Positions 8,186-18,060 are shown, counted from the stretch's first letter. The stretch: DNA of 57,613 nucleotides from Marinilabiliales bacterium (GCA_002869315.1 PKTD01000278.1:1-57613); one strand, 5' to 3'. Notes: generated by a model from the letters alone, not told the origin. Program-made: numbers and translations.

Positions 8186-9427
8186 TTATAATCCCAGCAC
8201 TTCTAGTCTTAGCAAATTTAAAGCCATTAATGCTGAACGCCTGATATTTCTTCCCCTATGTTCTCCAAAATGAAAAAGTTTTGATTGTACTCCCTTTTTT
8301 GTAGCAATTCCTATCCATACAGTACCCACAGGCTTTTCTTCTGTGCCACCGTCAGGGCCCGCTATTCCTGAGGTTGAAATTGCATAATCAGTATTAAATT
8401 TTTCTCTGGCACCAACAGCCATCTTTTCAACAACTTCTTTACTAACAGCCCCATAGTTTTCAATGACATTTTTATTTACTGATAATAAATTCATCTTCGC
8501 CTCATTTGAATAAGAAACAACTGATCCCATAAAAAACTCCGAGCTTCCTGCAATACTTGTTATTAAATGAGAAATATAACCACCTGTGCAACTTTCAGCC
8601 GTAGCCAGAGTGAGGCCTTTTTCCTTTAAAATATTAGCTAAAGTTTCCTCCAGACTAATATCATTATACCCAAAAATTGCCTTTGGAACATAGTTTTTTA
8701 ATAATTCACACTGTTCATCAACTTGAGTTTTCGTTTTATCTTCATCAAAGCCTTCTGCCGATAGCCTAAGCCTTACTATGCCTGGTTGTGGTAGGTATGC
8801 CAGTTTAATATTATCAGGTAAACCAGACTCCCATTTTTCTATTTTTTCCGCCAGCATTGATTCTCCTATGCCTGTGGTCATAATAGTTTTATGATAAATA
8901 AAGGGAGTTTTAAATCTCTTTTTAAGATTAGGTATAACCTGCTCCCATATTAGTGTCTTCATCTCAAATGGAACTCCTGGCATGGAAACAAATATGGTGT
9001 CGTTCTTTTCAAACCACATTCCTGCTGCGGTTCCAACTCTATTGGGTAAAATAGTACAATTGTCAGGTAAGTAAGCCTGTAATCGATTTACCTCACTAAG
9101 AGGATACGATCGTTTTGAAAATAAATTTTTAATATGCTGATAAGTTGGTTCATGAAATTTTGGCTTTGAACCAAAATAATCCATCATCACCTTTTTTGTA
9201 ATATCGTCTTTTGTTGGGCCTAAACCACCTGTGAGTAAAACCACATCTGCCCTTGTCTCTGCTTCTTGGAGAGCATTTTGTATGTGTTCACCCTCATCTG
9301 ATACGGAACTAATCTGAACCACATTAATGCCCGCCAGATTTAATTCCACGGCCATCCATGAAGCATTTGTATTTACAACCTGACCAATTAAAAGTTCATC
9401 ACCGATGCTAATTATTTCAGCCTTCAT
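8186..9427 (-). CDS. cinA: CinA-family nicotinamide-nucleotide amidohydrolase
   Basis: The N-terminal half (about 1-165) is the MoCF-biosynthesis-like domain with GDELLIGQVVNTNA and LLTGGLGPTKDD. The C-terminal half (about 255-414) is the NMN deamidase domain with ATAESCTGG and TSGIAGPDGG. The protein recycles the NMN released by DNA ligase. Length 414 is normal for the two-domain form. The open frame extends 9 codons further, but family members begin MKAEIISIGDE, so the ATG at 9427 is used. Confidence 0.93.
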   Translation of the reverse strand: MKAEIISIGDELLIGQVVNTNASWMAVELNLAGINVVQISSVSDEGEHIQNALQEAETRADVVLLTGGLGPTKDDITKKVMMDYFGSKPKFHEPTYQHIKNLFSKRSYPLSEVNRLQAYLPDNCTILPNRVGTAAGMWFEKNDTIFVSMPGVPFEMKTLIWEQVIPNLKKRFKTPFIYHKTIMTTGIGESMLAEKIEKWESGLPDNIKLAYLPQPGIVRLRLSAEGFDEDKTKTQVDEQCELLKNYVPKAIFGYNDISLEETLANILKEKGLTLATAESCTGGYISHLITSIAGSSEFFMGSVVSYSNEAKMNLLSVNKNVIENYGAVSKEVVEKMAVGAREKFNTDYAISTSGIAGPDGGTEEKPVGTVWIGIATKKGVQSKLFHFGEHRGRNIRRSALMALNLLRLEVLGL

Positions 9428-9512
9428 TAATAGTGTTTTTTGTAAGTGTAGCAAAACAAAACATTAAGAATTCATAATTCCCTCTATGTACGGGCATCAA
9501 TTCAATTTCTGC

Positions 9513-9520
9513 TATTTTTG
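9513..9520 (+). promoter_or_regulatory. -7 promoter element for nucleoside phosphorylase
   Basis: TAttTTTG is an exact match ending 19 bases before the ATG at 9540. Confidence 0.6.
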
Positions 9521-9539
9521 CAAACATAAATAAATTAGC

Positions 9540-10412
9540 ATGAAAAAAGTAACACAGCTTGTATTAAATGACCAGGGTGCTGTTTATCATTTAAATTTAA
9601 AACCCGGACAACTGGCAGAAACAATTTTTTTAGTTGGAGATCCTGCACGTGCCGGCATGATAGCAGAGTATTTTGATGAAATAGAATTTAAAACAACTAA
9701 TCGCGAAATAAATACTTTTACCGGATATTATAAGGGAAAAAGATTATCTGTACTTTCAACAGGTATGGGAACAGATAATATTGAAATAGTTGTAAACGAG
9801 ATAGATGCTTTATTCAATATTGATTTTAATACAAAAGTTGCCAAGGATAATATTACAAGTTTAAACCTTATTAGAATAGGGACCTCAGGAGCCCTAAAAG
9901 CAGATATTCCTGTTGTTGACTCATTTCTGGTTTCAGAATATGCGATGGGCCTTGACGGGCTTGCATATTTTTATGAAGATGGACCCTTTATTATGGAGCG
10001 GGAAATGACAGCAAGTTTTATAAATCAAATGGAGTGGGATACTGATTTGCCCAAACCATATGCAGTTAAATCATCAGATGTATTATTGAACAAACTTGGA
10101 AAGGGATTGCCAAAGGGTATTACCCTTACAGCACCCGGTTTTTATGCTCCTCAGGGAAGAGAATTGCGACTTCAAAATGCTGATAACACGATTATCGACA
10201 GAGCACAAACATTTAAATATGGTGACTTTCAGGTAACAAACTTTGAGATGGAATCATCAGCATTATATGCCTTATCTGCCATGCTAGGTCATGAGGCTCT
10301 TACAGTTTGTAATATTATTGCAAACCGTGTAAATGGTGATTTTAGCCCTGATTATAAGTCATCTATGAGAAAATTGGTTCAATTGATGCTCGATAGAGTT
10401 TTGGATATTTAA
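9540..10412 (+). CDS. Nucleoside phosphorylase (uridine phosphorylase-like)
   Basis: A PNP/UDP-family phosphorylase that splits nucleosides with phosphate in salvage. It shows LVGDPARAG near residue 31 (phosphate-binding GDPxR), STGMGTDN near residue 78, RIGTSGALK near residue 118 and the nucleoside-binding FEMESSALYAL near residue 236. The length of 290 residues is slightly long for the family, as in Bacteroidetes members. Base specificity (uracil or purine) is not certain. A nitroreductase gene follows 17 bases downstream. Confidence 0.85.
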   Translation: MKKVTQLVLNDQGAVYHLNLKPGQLAETIFLVGDPARAGMIAEYFDEIEFKTTNREINTFTGYYKGKRLSVLSTGMGTDNIEIVVNEIDALFNIDFNTKVAKDNITSLNLIRIGTSGALKADIPVVDSFLVSEYAMGLDGLAYFYEDGPFIMEREMTASFINQMEWDTDLPKPYAVKSSDVLLNKLGKGLPKGITLTAPGFYAPQGRELRLQNADNTIIDRAQTFKYGDFQVTNFEMESSALYALSAMLGHEALTVCNIIANRVNGDFSPDYKSSMRKLVQLMLDRVLDI

Positions 10413-10429
10413 AAAATTAAATCTTTAAA

Positions 10430-10975
10430 ATGGATTTTTTAAAATTAGTAGAATTAAGGCAGAGTGACAGAAAGTTTATTGATAAAGATATAGAAGAAGA
10501 AAAACTTGCCAGATGTTTAGAAACAGCAAGATTGGCTCCTTCAGCCAGCAACTCACAACCTTGGACCTTTATAGTAATTAATGATAAAAATTTAAAAGAT
10601 GAGGTGGCATATAGTACTTATGGACCACTTAAATCATTTAATAAATTTGTTCCTCAATCAAATATAATTATTGCTATTGTTCAGGAAAAGAAAAAAATTC
10701 TAACAGAAATTGGTGGTAGAATTAAAGATAAGGATTATGCCTTGATGGATATTGGTATTGCAGCAGAACATATCTGTTTAGCGGCAGCAGAAGAGGGAAT
10801 TGGAAGTTGCATGCTGGGTTGGTTTGATGAGAAAAAAGTTAAACAGTTGTTGAAAGTTCCTGAAAATAAAAATATACCTCTTCTTATAGCATTGGGATAT
10901 ACTCCGGATGATTATAAGCACAGAAAGAAAACTCGAAAACAAACAACGAAAGTCATAAAGTATAATTCATATTAA
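10430..10975 (+). CDS. Nitroreductase-family FMN oxidoreductase
   Basis: 181 residues with the nitroreductase pattern: an N-terminal RQSDRKF, the FMN-binding APSASNSQPW near residue 35, and a C-terminal GYTPDDYKHRKKT. This family uses FMN and NAD(P)H to reduce nitro, quinone or related groups in the cytoplasm. The substrate cannot be inferred. It is likely co-transcribed with the preceding phosphorylase. Confidence 0.85.
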   Translation: MDFLKLVELRQSDRKFIDKDIEEEKLARCLETARLAPSASNSQPWTFIVINDKNLKDEVAYSTYGPLKSFNKFVPQSNIIIAIVQEKKKILTEIGGRIKDKDYALMDIGIAAEHICLAAAEEGIGSCMLGWFDEKKVKQLLKVPENKNIPLLIALGYTPDDYKHRKKTRKQTTKVIKYNSY

Positions 10976-11049
10976 TTCTAAGGGAATTGCTCGTTTTTTT
11001 TGAATATTTTTAGACCCAAAAGATATACAATCTTTAATGAGGCTATTTA

Positions 11050-12846
11050 ATGCGTAAAACTACTCTTACCGAAAAATTAGTCATTGCTTCCTTTGCAATA
11101 AGTATTGTTATAATTATTTTGGTATCATCTTTAACTTTTTTCAGGGCTAAAAGTGCTATCCTCGACAGAACTTTCCAGCAGTTGACTTCAATTAGGGTTG
11201 TTAAAGCCAATCTTTTGGAAAGGTATTTCGAGAATGCCGTTAATATGATAAAACTTGTTAAGCAATCCAATGATATTTTGATGCTTGCAGAAGAACTAAA
11301 TCATAAAAATTCGGAAGATGTAGTTAGTCAGAAAATTCCTTTTTCTACATCATTTATAAAGCAACTTAAAAAAAAGCCATTCAATAGAATTTATATTATC
11401 GGAAATAATAATCTGTTTTATGAACTGAAATCTGAAAAGTTGGGCCCATGTAAATTGATAAACGAATTTGAAAACCTTGCATCAGAAGATAGATTAAATG
11501 ATAAAGTTTATTTTTTTCAAACTGAAAATCCTAATAATTCACCTGAGAATTTTATTTACTTAAGTTCACCACTTTTTAATAGTAGAGGTATCAAAAATGG
11601 ATTTATTGTTTTTGAAATTTCCTATAATTCCATTGATAACATAATGCTTGAACAATCTGATATAAATGGCTTTGGAATTTCCGGTGAATCATATCTGGTA
11701 GGTAAAGATTATCTCATGAGAAGTACTTCTCGTTTTACTTCCAATTCGATATTAAATACAAGTGTAAAAACTGAATCTGTTGATTCTGCAATGGAAGGGA
11801 AATCTGGCACAAAGATTATAGAAGATTATAGGGGAATAAAGGTCCTGAGTTCGTTTTCACCATTAAATATTTCACAACTAAACTGGCTAATTTTAGTCGA
11901 AATAGATTATAGTGAGGCAACAATACCAATAGTAAAAGCCCGAAATCAAATACTCTTCTTTAGTATTTTTATTTTTGTAATTGTACTAATAGTAACTGTT
12001 ATTTTTTCCCGTAGAATTACGTTCCCCATTCAGAAACTTAATAATGCTGCTAACCAGATAATTGCCGGTAATTATAATGTAGAAATTAAAAATACTACCA
12101 ATGATGAAATAGGTGATCTAACAATTACTTTCAATAAAATGTCCAAGCAATTAAAGGAAAGTTCATTGGAATTACAGGCGGAAAAGAGACGCACAGTTAG
12201 AGCACTTATTGATGGGCAGGAAAATGAAAGACACAGATTATCAAGAGAACTTCACGATAGTTTAGGACAACTTTTAATCGGATTGAAAATGAAATACGAA
12301 AGTTGTATCAATTCTGTTGATGATAAAAAAATATTTCGTTCGAGCGGATTGGAAATGGGACATCTTTTTGATAAAACGATAGAAGAAACCAGAAGAATTT
12401 CACATAATCTGGCACCTGTAGCATTATCAGAATTTGGGCTTAGAACTGCGCTCAGAAATATGATAAATGACATTTCTGAAACATCTGCAATTAAAGTTGA
12501 ATTAGTAAATGAAGTTGAGAATAATTTTATTAGTGTTAAAGATCAGATATACATTTTTAGGATTATCCAGGAGGCAATTACTAATGTACTTAAACATTCC
12601 AAAGCAAGCAAGTTGAGTATTAGCCTCAGCAAACAAAAAGACAATATTATTGTTCAGGTAATAGATAATGGAGTAGGTTTTAATCTTAATAAAATTGAAG
12701 GAAAAAAGGATATTAATGGATTGAAAAATATCTATAACAGAGTAACAATACTAAAGGGAGAAATAAAAATTAGTACTGCAAAATCTGAAGGAACAAAGTT
12801 GTATATATCGATTCCTTCAAAAAACCAAGGGGATGTCGCATATTAA
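11050..12846 (+). CDS. NarX-type membrane sensor histidine kinase
   Basis: Transmembrane helix (about 11-31), a long extracytoplasmic sensor (32-297) resembling a double-Cache region, a second helix (about 300-320), HAMP (to about 372), then a HisKA_3 dimerisation domain with RELHDSLGQ (His402) and an HATPase_c domain ending in GLKNIYNRV. HisKA_3 kinases act on LuxR-type regulators, and one follows with a 14-base overlap. The ligand is unknown. The porin and ammonium transporter downstream make a nutrient or nitrogen role possible (inference). Confidence 0.9.
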   Translation: MRKTTLTEKLVIASFAISIVIIILVSSLTFFRAKSAILDRTFQQLTSIRVVKANLLERYFENAVNMIKLVKQSNDILMLAEELNHKNSEDVVSQKIPFSTSFIKQLKKKPFNRIYIIGNNNLFYELKSEKLGPCKLINEFENLASEDRLNDKVYFFQTENPNNSPENFIYLSSPLFNSRGIKNGFIVFEISYNSIDNIMLEQSDINGFGISGESYLVGKDYLMRSTSRFTSNSILNTSVKTESVDSAMEGKSGTKIIEDYRGIKVLSSFSPLNISQLNWLILVEIDYSEATIPIVKARNQILFFSIFIFVIVLIVTVIFSRRITFPIQKLNNAANQIIAGNYNVEIKNTTNDEIGDLTITFNKMSKQLKESSLELQAEKRRTVRALIDGQENERHRLSRELHDSLGQLLIGLKMKYESCINSVDDKKIFRSSGLEMGHLFDKTIEETRRISHNLAPVALSEFGLRTALRNMINDISETSAIKVELVNEVENNFISVKDQIYIFRIIQEAITNVLKHSKASKLSISLSKQKDNIIVQVIDNGVGFNLNKIEGKKDINGLKNIYNRVTILKGEIKISTAKSEGTKLYISIPSKNQGDVAY

Positions 12847-13492
12847 AATAGTATTAGTAGAAGATCATCAGATAGTTAGGGATGGCATCAAGTCGTTATT
12901 GGCAGATAGCATCCACATTGAAATTGTTAATGAAGCAGAGAGTGCTTATGAATTATTTGAAATACTAAAGAAAGATATTCCTGATATTTTATTGCTGGAT
13001 ATTAGTTTGCCAAGCATGTCGGGTATTGAGATAGCGAAAATCCTTACTAAAGATTACCCATCGATTAAAATATTGATGCTTTCAATGTATACGTCGGAAG
13101 ATTTTGTTTTTAATGCTCTTAAAGCGGGAATTAAAGGTTACTTGCCTAAAAATATTACCCGTGATGAACTCATATTAGCAATAAATGAAGTTTATAAAGG
13201 CAATGAATATTTTAGTAAATCAATTTCTGATACCATTTTAAAAAGTTATATAAATAATGCTAAATTAAACTCAAAAAATTCTAGCGATAAACTTGAAAAC
13301 TTAACCCTCAGGGAGAAAGAAATTTTACGTTATGTTGCTGAAGGATATAACAATAATGATATAGTTGAACGACTTAATATAAGTATACGTACAGTTGAAA
13401 CTCATAAAACCAACATTATGAAAAAACTGGAATTACATAATGTTGTGGAACTGGTAAAATTCGCCATAAAGAATAAAATTATAGAATTATAA
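12833..13492 (+). CDS. NarL/FixJ-type response regulator
   Basis: Receiver domain with acidic pocket (Glu10, Asp11), phospho-acceptor Asp56 (LLLDISLPSMSG) and conserved Lys (GYLPK), then a LuxR-type helix-turn-helix (LTLREKEILRYVAEGYNNNDI...) near residues 155-215. It overlaps the kinase gene by 14 bases, so the two are translationally coupled. An inverted repeat 29 bases after its stop, upstream of the porin/amt promoter, is a candidate binding site. Confidence 0.93.
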   Translation: MSHIKIVLVEDHQIVRDGIKSLLADSIHIEIVNEAESAYELFEILKKDIPDILLLDISLPSMSGIEIAKILTKDYPSIKILMLSMYTSEDFVFNALKAGIKGYLPKNITRDELILAINEVYKGNEYFSKSISDTILKSYINNAKLNSKNSSDKLENLTLREKEILRYVAEGYNNNDIVERLNISIRTVETHKTNIMKKLELHNVVELVKFAIKNKIIEL

Positions 13493-13520
13493 TTCCGAAA
13501 CTTTTCGCAAATTTTTAGTT

Positions 13521-13541
13521 TTCTAAGAGAAGCACTTAGAA
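13521..13541. promoter_or_regulatory. Inverted repeat, candidate operator
   Basis: TTCTAAG - 7 bases - CTTAGAA is a perfect 7-bp dyad. No T-run follows, so it does not look like a terminator. It lies 44 bases upstream of the putative -7 box of the porin/amt operon and just after the response regulator gene, a plausible place for a dimeric regulator to bind. Function inferred only. Confidence 0.4.
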
Positions 13542-13584
13542 GTAATTACGTATTGCCCCAATTGTAAAGAAAAGCCCATTTCTT

Positions 13585-13592
13585 CACCTTTG
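13585..13592 (+). promoter_or_regulatory. Probable -7 element for the porin/amt operon
   Basis: CAccTTTG differs from TAnnTTTG at the first base only and lies 23 bases before the ATG at 13616. Confidence 0.4.
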
Positions 13593-13615
13593 TAACCTTT
13601 TTAAAAACCAAACAT

Positions 13616-14371
13616 ATGAAAAGATTATTATTTCTTACAATTTTTATGGCTTGCCTTATGGGGAGCAGCCTAATGGGCCAAGAAGCAGAGGAAACTGCTA
13701 ATAAACCATTGAGTGTAAATGTTGACTTAATGAGTCGTTATGTATGGCGTGGAACCGATTATGGGGCTTCACCAAGTATACAACCAGGAATTTCATATTC
13801 CTTAAAAGGGTTTACTATTGGTACATGGGGTGCTTTTACCACCAACAACCCAGGAGTACAGGAAGTGGATTTATATTTATCCTATACATTTTTAAAAGAA
13901 ATGATTTCTGTTACTATAACAGATTATTATTTTCCTGATGAAGTGGCACCAGGATTTAATTATTTTCATTATCGGGATTCGATAGGTCATGTTTTTGAAG
14001 CTATGCTTTCATTTAATGGTACTGAAAAAATACCCCTAACCTTCTTAATAGCCACAAACTTTTATGGCGCAGATGCCAAATGCTGTAACTCTGACGGCAG
14101 TACGAGTGATAAAATACAATATTCTACTTATGCTGAGTTAGGATACACTTATAAAAATATTAATGCATTTATTGGATTTAACTTAACAAATCCTGATACC
14201 GATAAAGGGGAGATAGGTTATTATGGTAGTAAAATGGGTGTTATAAATCTTGGTATTACCGGTAGTAAGGATATTAAAATCACAGATAAATTCAGTTTGC
14301 CGGTTTCTGTTTCTTTGATAACAAACCCACAAGCAGAAAAAGTATATCTGGTAGCTGGTATTTCTTTATAA
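13616..14371 (+). CDS. TorF-like putative outer-membrane porin
   Basis: A signal peptide (about 1-21, ending LMGQ) precedes a 230-residue barrel-like protein. VDLMSRYVWRGTDYG after the signal and the repeated aromatic strands are typical of the TorF / Gcw_chp putative porin family. The gene sits 31 bases before the ammonium transporter, a pairing that suggests it lets a small solute such as ammonium cross the outer membrane (inference). Confidence 0.75.
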   Translation: MKRLLFLTIFMACLMGSSLMGQEAEETANKPLSVNVDLMSRYVWRGTDYGASPSIQPGISYSLKGFTIGTWGAFTTNNPGVQEVDLYLSYTFLKEMISVTITDYYFPDEVAPGFNYFHYRDSIGHVFEAMLSFNGTEKIPLTFLIATNFYGADAKCCNSDGSTSDKIQYSTYAELGYTYKNINAFIGFNLTNPDTDKGEIGYYGSKMGVINLGITGSKDIKITDKFSLPVSVSLITNPQAEKVYLVAGISL

Positions 14372-14402
14372 AAAACACATTAATAATTTAATATAAAAAA
14401 TC

Positions 14403-15620
14403 ATGTTCGATACAGGTACAACAACATTTATGATTTTATGCACCAGTTTGGTTATGCTAATGACCCCAGGTCTGGCATTTTTCTATGGTGGTTTAGCAGG
14501 AAAAAGAAATATCCTTGGTATAATGATGCAAACTTTTGTGTCATTAGGTATTACTACAATTATGTGGATAGCATTTGGATATTCACTTTGTTTCAGTGGA
14601 GGCGAAGGTGGGATTTTCGGTAATTTCGATTACGCATTCTTAAATAATATTCCTTTCGACACCCCATATAGTGGTGCCGATGGACAATACCCAGAATTTA
14701 TTTTTATTGCATATCAAATGATGTTTGCAATTATTACACCTGCCCTTATTACAGGTGCCTTTGTAAACAGGGTAACTTTTAAAGCCTACTTAATATTCTT
14801 AATTTTCTGGCAAATATTTGTTTACTATCCATTCGTTCATATGGTATGGGGTGGTGGATTACTAGCCGAGTGGGGAGTTCTTGACTTTGCCGGTGGTATT
14901 GTTGTTCATGCAACAGCAGGTTTTGCTGCCTTGGCATCGGTATTCTATGTTGGTAAAAGAAAAGATACCGTTTCACCTCCAAACAGTATTCCTTTGGTTG
15001 CTATCGGAACGGGTTTACTTTGGTTCGGATGGTATGGTTTTAATGCCGGAAGTGAGTTGAGAGTTGATGCAATTACAACGACAGCCTTTTTAAATACAGA
15101 TGTTGCAGCATCATTTGCAGCAATTACCTGGTTAATAATAGAATGGATTAGAGAGGGAAAACCCAAGTTTGTTGGATTACTTACCGGGGCAGTTGCAGGA
15201 TTGGCAACCATAACTCCTGCTGCAGGTTTTGTGCCTATTTGGGCAGCAATTCTTATTGGAATAGCTGCTGGTGCTGTATGCTACATCGCAGTACATTATA
15301 AAAACCGCTGGGGATGGGACGATGCTCTCGACGTATGGGGTGTTCACGGTATGGGTGGATTGCTTGGTACTGTTTTACTAGGTGTTTTTGCATCAGAGGC
15401 TATTAACGGCCAGTCAGGTTTAATCGAAGGTAATTCATCATTCTTTTTCAAAGAAGTTGTTGCCGTTGCGGCAGGAGCTGCTTATGCATTTATATTTACC
15501 TATGTAATGCTTATTGTTATTAACTTCATCACTAAAGTTAAAGTTTCTGAAAGTGATGAGCATTTAGGACTTGATGAAGCATTACATGGAGAGAAGGCTT
15601 ATGATGAAGGAGCCTTGTAA
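14403..15620 (+). CDS. amt: Ammonium transporter (Amt family)
   Basis: An inner-membrane channel with about 11 predicted helices, 405 residues. It starts close to the first helix (MFDTGTTTFMILCTSLVMLMTP) without a signal peptide and shows GLAFFYGGL, the periplasmic gate/filter region, HMVWGGG near residue 140, DFAGGIVVHATAG, and DVWGVHGMGG carrying one of the twin pore histidines. No glnB/glnK gene follows, which is unusual for amt; a terminator is found about 75 bases downstream. Confidence 0.95.
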   Translation: MFDTGTTTFMILCTSLVMLMTPGLAFFYGGLAGKRNILGIMMQTFVSLGITTIMWIAFGYSLCFSGGEGGIFGNFDYAFLNNIPFDTPYSGADGQYPEFIFIAYQMMFAIITPALITGAFVNRVTFKAYLIFLIFWQIFVYYPFVHMVWGGGLLAEWGVLDFAGGIVVHATAGFAALASVFYVGKRKDTVSPPNSIPLVAIGTGLLWFGWYGFNAGSELRVDAITTTAFLNTDVAASFAAITWLIIEWIREGKPKFVGLLTGAVAGLATITPAAGFVPIWAAILIGIAAGAVCYIAVHYKNRWGWDDALDVWGVHGMGGLLGTVLLGVFASEAINGQSGLIEGNSSFFFKEVVAVAAGAAYAFIFTYVMLIVINFITKVKVSESDEHLGLDEALHGEKAYDEGAL

Positions 15621-15694
15621 TTTTCAGTTTTTTTATTGATTTGGTCTGCACCTGTAACCTTAAGTGCAGATTTTCATAACTATTTAATAGAATT

Positions 15695-15732
15695 CAGGAG
15701 TTTTAGTAATTTTACTAAAACTCCTGTTTTTT
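15695..15732 (+). terminator. Perfect intrinsic terminator after amt
   Basis: A perfect 14-bp stem (CAGGAGTTTTAGTA / TACTAAAACTCCTG) with ATTT loop and six T. The T-run directly abuts the ATG of the next gene at 15733. Confidence 0.88.
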
Positions 15733-16242
15733 ATGAAAGAGAAATTGTTAATGCGTTTTGCCTCAAAATCAGATATTGAAAGGATAACAGATATCTATAA
15801 TCAGGCAATAGAATCTAAAATATCTACAGGCGATACCAAGAAGTTTAAACCTGAAGAAAGAATTACCTGGTTTGATCATTACAGTAGTGATAAATACCCA
15901 ATTTATGTATTTGAAATATATAATAGTGTAGTAGCGTATGCAACATTATCACCTTATAGGAATGGTAGAATGGCCATGAGTAAAATAGCAGAAATAAGTT
16001 TTTTTGTGGATTTTAATTATCATCAAAAAGGAATTGGGAGTTATATTATGGAAAATGTTATTAACGATTGCAAAAGACTAAAAAAGAAAACTTTATTGGC
16101 TTTTATACTTGATGTTAACCCGGCAAGTGCAAGTTTATTGGAAAAATTTGGATTTGAAGTTTGGGGTAAACTACCAAATGCTATCGAATTTGATACCTAT
16201 AGATGCTCACATCTTATTTATGGTAAAAGACTGAATATCTAA
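15733..16242 (+). CDS. GNAT-family N-acetyltransferase (phosphinothricin acetyltransferase-like)
   Basis: 169 residues with the GNAT fold; FASKSDIERITDIYNQAI at the start and the acetyl-CoA loop around YHQKGIGSYIM near residue 96 resemble the Pat/phosphinothricin acetyltransferase group. The first ATG touches the T-run of the preceding terminator, leaving no leader from an upstream promoter. The ATG at 15751 (MRFASKSD) fits family alignment better and may be the real start. The substrate amine is unknown. Confidence 0.8.
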   Translation: MKEKLLMRFASKSDIERITDIYNQAIESKISTGDTKKFKPEERITWFDHYSSDKYPIYVFEIYNSVVAYATLSPYRNGRMAMSKIAEISFFVDFNYHQKGIGSYIMENVINDCKRLKKKTLLAFILDVNPASASLLEKFGFEVWGKLPNAIEFDTYRCSHLIYGKRLNI

Positions 16243-16313
16243 TATATAGGTCTAATTAGTTTGCCGTTTTAATGTGAAAATAAATATAATACATATTTAT
16301 ATGTACAAAAGCT

Positions 16314-16321
16314 TACCTTTG
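16314..16321 (+). promoter_or_regulatory. -7 promoter element for DEAD-box helicase
   Basis: TAccTTTG is an exact match ending 22 bases before the ATG at 16344. Confidence 0.6.
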
Positions 16322-16343
16322 CCGCCTTTATTTAAATAAATAT

Positions 16344-17624
16344 ATGACATTCAAAGAATTAGAAATTATTGAGCCTATTTTACGTTCAGTAAAAGAAGAA
16401 GGCTATACTCAACCTACCCCTATACAGGAACAATCGATACCAGTTTTATTAGAGAAGAAAGATTTATTAGGCTGTGCACAAACCGGAACAGGAAAAACAG
16501 CTGCATTCGCCATTCCCATACTACAGCATCTTTATACTGAAAGAAACAACAATAAAGGAAAAAGAAAAATCAAAGCATTGGTTATTACTCCAACCAGAGA
16601 ACTTGCTATTCAAATAGGTGATAGTTTCACCACTTATGGCAGATATACTTCATTGAAAAATTTAGTTGTTTTTGGTGGTGTTAACCAAAATCCACAAACA
16701 AATTCCCTCAAAGGTGGTGTTGACATACTTGTTGCCACGCCTGGCCGATTACTCGACTTAATGCAACAAGGTTTTATATCACTAAAAGATGTGGAATATT
16801 TTGTACTTGATGAGGCTGATCACATGCTTGATATGGGCTTCATTCATGATATAAAAAAGGTAATAGAAAAACTACCTCTGAAACGTCAGTCTCTTTTCTT
16901 TTCTGCAACCATGCCTCCTGCAATTGTAAAACTGTCGGCATCAATACTTGGCAAGCCGGCAAAAGTTACAATAAATCCAGGCCAAACAACAGCTGAAAAA
17001 GTAGAGCAAACAGTATATTATGTTGAAAAGAAGGATAAAATAAAACTTCTCAAACATCTATTGGATGAAATGGAAATTGATTCTGTACTTGTATTTTCAC
17101 GTACCAAACATGGATCCAATAAAATTGTGAAGTTGCTCGATCGTATAAATGTTAAGTCAGAGGCTATACATGGTAATAAATCACAACAGGCAAGGCAGAA
17201 AGCTCTTAAGAATTTCAAGGATGGAGTTACTAAAGTTTTAGTTGCTACCGATATTGCTGCAAGAGGTATTGATGTAGAAGCAATGTCGCATGTAATAAAC
17301 TATGACCTTCCTAATGTAGCTGAAACATACGTACACAGAATTGGAAGAACAGCAAGAGCAGGAAACAGTGGAATTGCAGTTTCTTTCTGTGATATGGAAG
17401 AAAGGGAATATTTAAAAGATATAGAAAAGCTGATAGGACAAAAAGTTAAAATAATTGAAGATCATCCATTTGTGGATGAAAGCATTGAGGTTCCGTCAGT
17501 AAATAAGCCGGCTCAAAAACAAAAAAATAATAACAATAATAAGTTTCGAAGAAGAACAAGTGCCACTAAAAAACCATTTAAGGCCGGTAAGAAAAAGTTC
17601 TTTCCTAGAAAAAAATCTGAATAA
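16344..17624 (+). CDS. DEAD-box RNA helicase (RhlE-like)
   Basis: All the core motifs are present in order: Q motif (TPIQEQSIP), Walker A AQTGTGKT near residue 46, [12 protein letters not shown] near 157, SAT near 190, and HRIGRTAR near 333. The C-terminal tail of about 50 residues is Asn/Lys/Arg-rich ([10 protein letters not shown]...), giving extra RNA affinity. RhlE-type helicases act in ribosome assembly and RNA turnover, often in the cold. Confidence 0.93.
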   Translation: MTFKELEIIEPILRSVKEEGYTQPTPIQEQSIPVLLEKKDLLGCAQTGTGKTAAFAIPILQHLYTERNNNKGKRKIKALVITPTRELAIQIGDSFTTYGRYTSLKNLVVFGGVNQNPQTNSLKGGVDILVATPGRLLDLMQQGFISLKDVEYFVLDEADHMLDMGFIHDIKKVIEKLPLKRQSLFFSATMPPAIVKLSASILGKPAKVTINPGQTTAEKVEQTVYYVEKKDKIKLLKHLLDEMEIDSVLVFSRTKHGSNKIVKLLDRINVKSEAIHGNKSQQARQKALKNFKDGVTKVLVATDIAARGIDVEAMSHVINYDLPNVAETYVHRIGRTARAGNSGIAVSFCDMEEREYLKDIEKLIGQKVKIIEDHPFVDESIEVPSVNKPAQKQKNNNNNKFRRRTSATKKPFKAGKKKFFPRKKSE

Positions 17625-17649
17625 TTAAAGTGGTTAATTCAATATAAAT

Positions 17650-18054
17650 TTATTCGAATCCCCATACTTTTATTAGTTCCTCTGGTAATTCGGGTCTTCC
17701 TCTTTTATTTACTGAGGTGCCTATCACAAGTGCTTTTACCATGAGTTTTTTGTCAGGAATTCGATAAATATGTTGTACGAAACCAAAGCGTAACTGTGAA
17801 ATTCTCTCCATTCTTAATACTGAAATGAAAGAATCACCGCTTCTTAACGGTCGTTGATAATCAATCTCAACTCTTTTAACCATTAGAAATATTCCTCTAT
17901 CGGCTAATTCGGCAAAATTCAGGTTTAATGATTTTAAATATTCATGACGTGTATGTTCCAGATAATTTTGATATACAGAATTATTTACAACACCTTGAAG
18001 ATCACACTCATAATCTCTGACTTTTAATTCGAGTTCAAAAACAAAATCTTCCAT
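17650..18054 (-). CDS. Acyl-CoA thioesterase (YbgC/4HBT-like hotdog fold)
   Basis: 134 residues of the 4-hydroxybenzoyl-CoA thioesterase family. The catalytic-loop region QGVVNNSVYQNYLEHTRHEYL matches the family pattern in which an acid and Tyr/His follow the VxxxxY segment. It hydrolyses acyl-CoAs in the cytoplasm; the chain is unknown. It lies 6 bases after lpxD and is probably translated from the same message. Confidence 0.85.
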   Translation of the reverse strand: MEDFVFELELKVRDYECDLQGVVNNSVYQNYLEHTRHEYLKSLNLNFAELADRGIFLMVKRVEIDYQRPLRSGDSFISVLRMERISQLRFGFVQHIYRIPDKKLMVKALVIGTSVNKRGRPELPEELIKVWGFE

Positions 18055-18060
18055 AATTTA

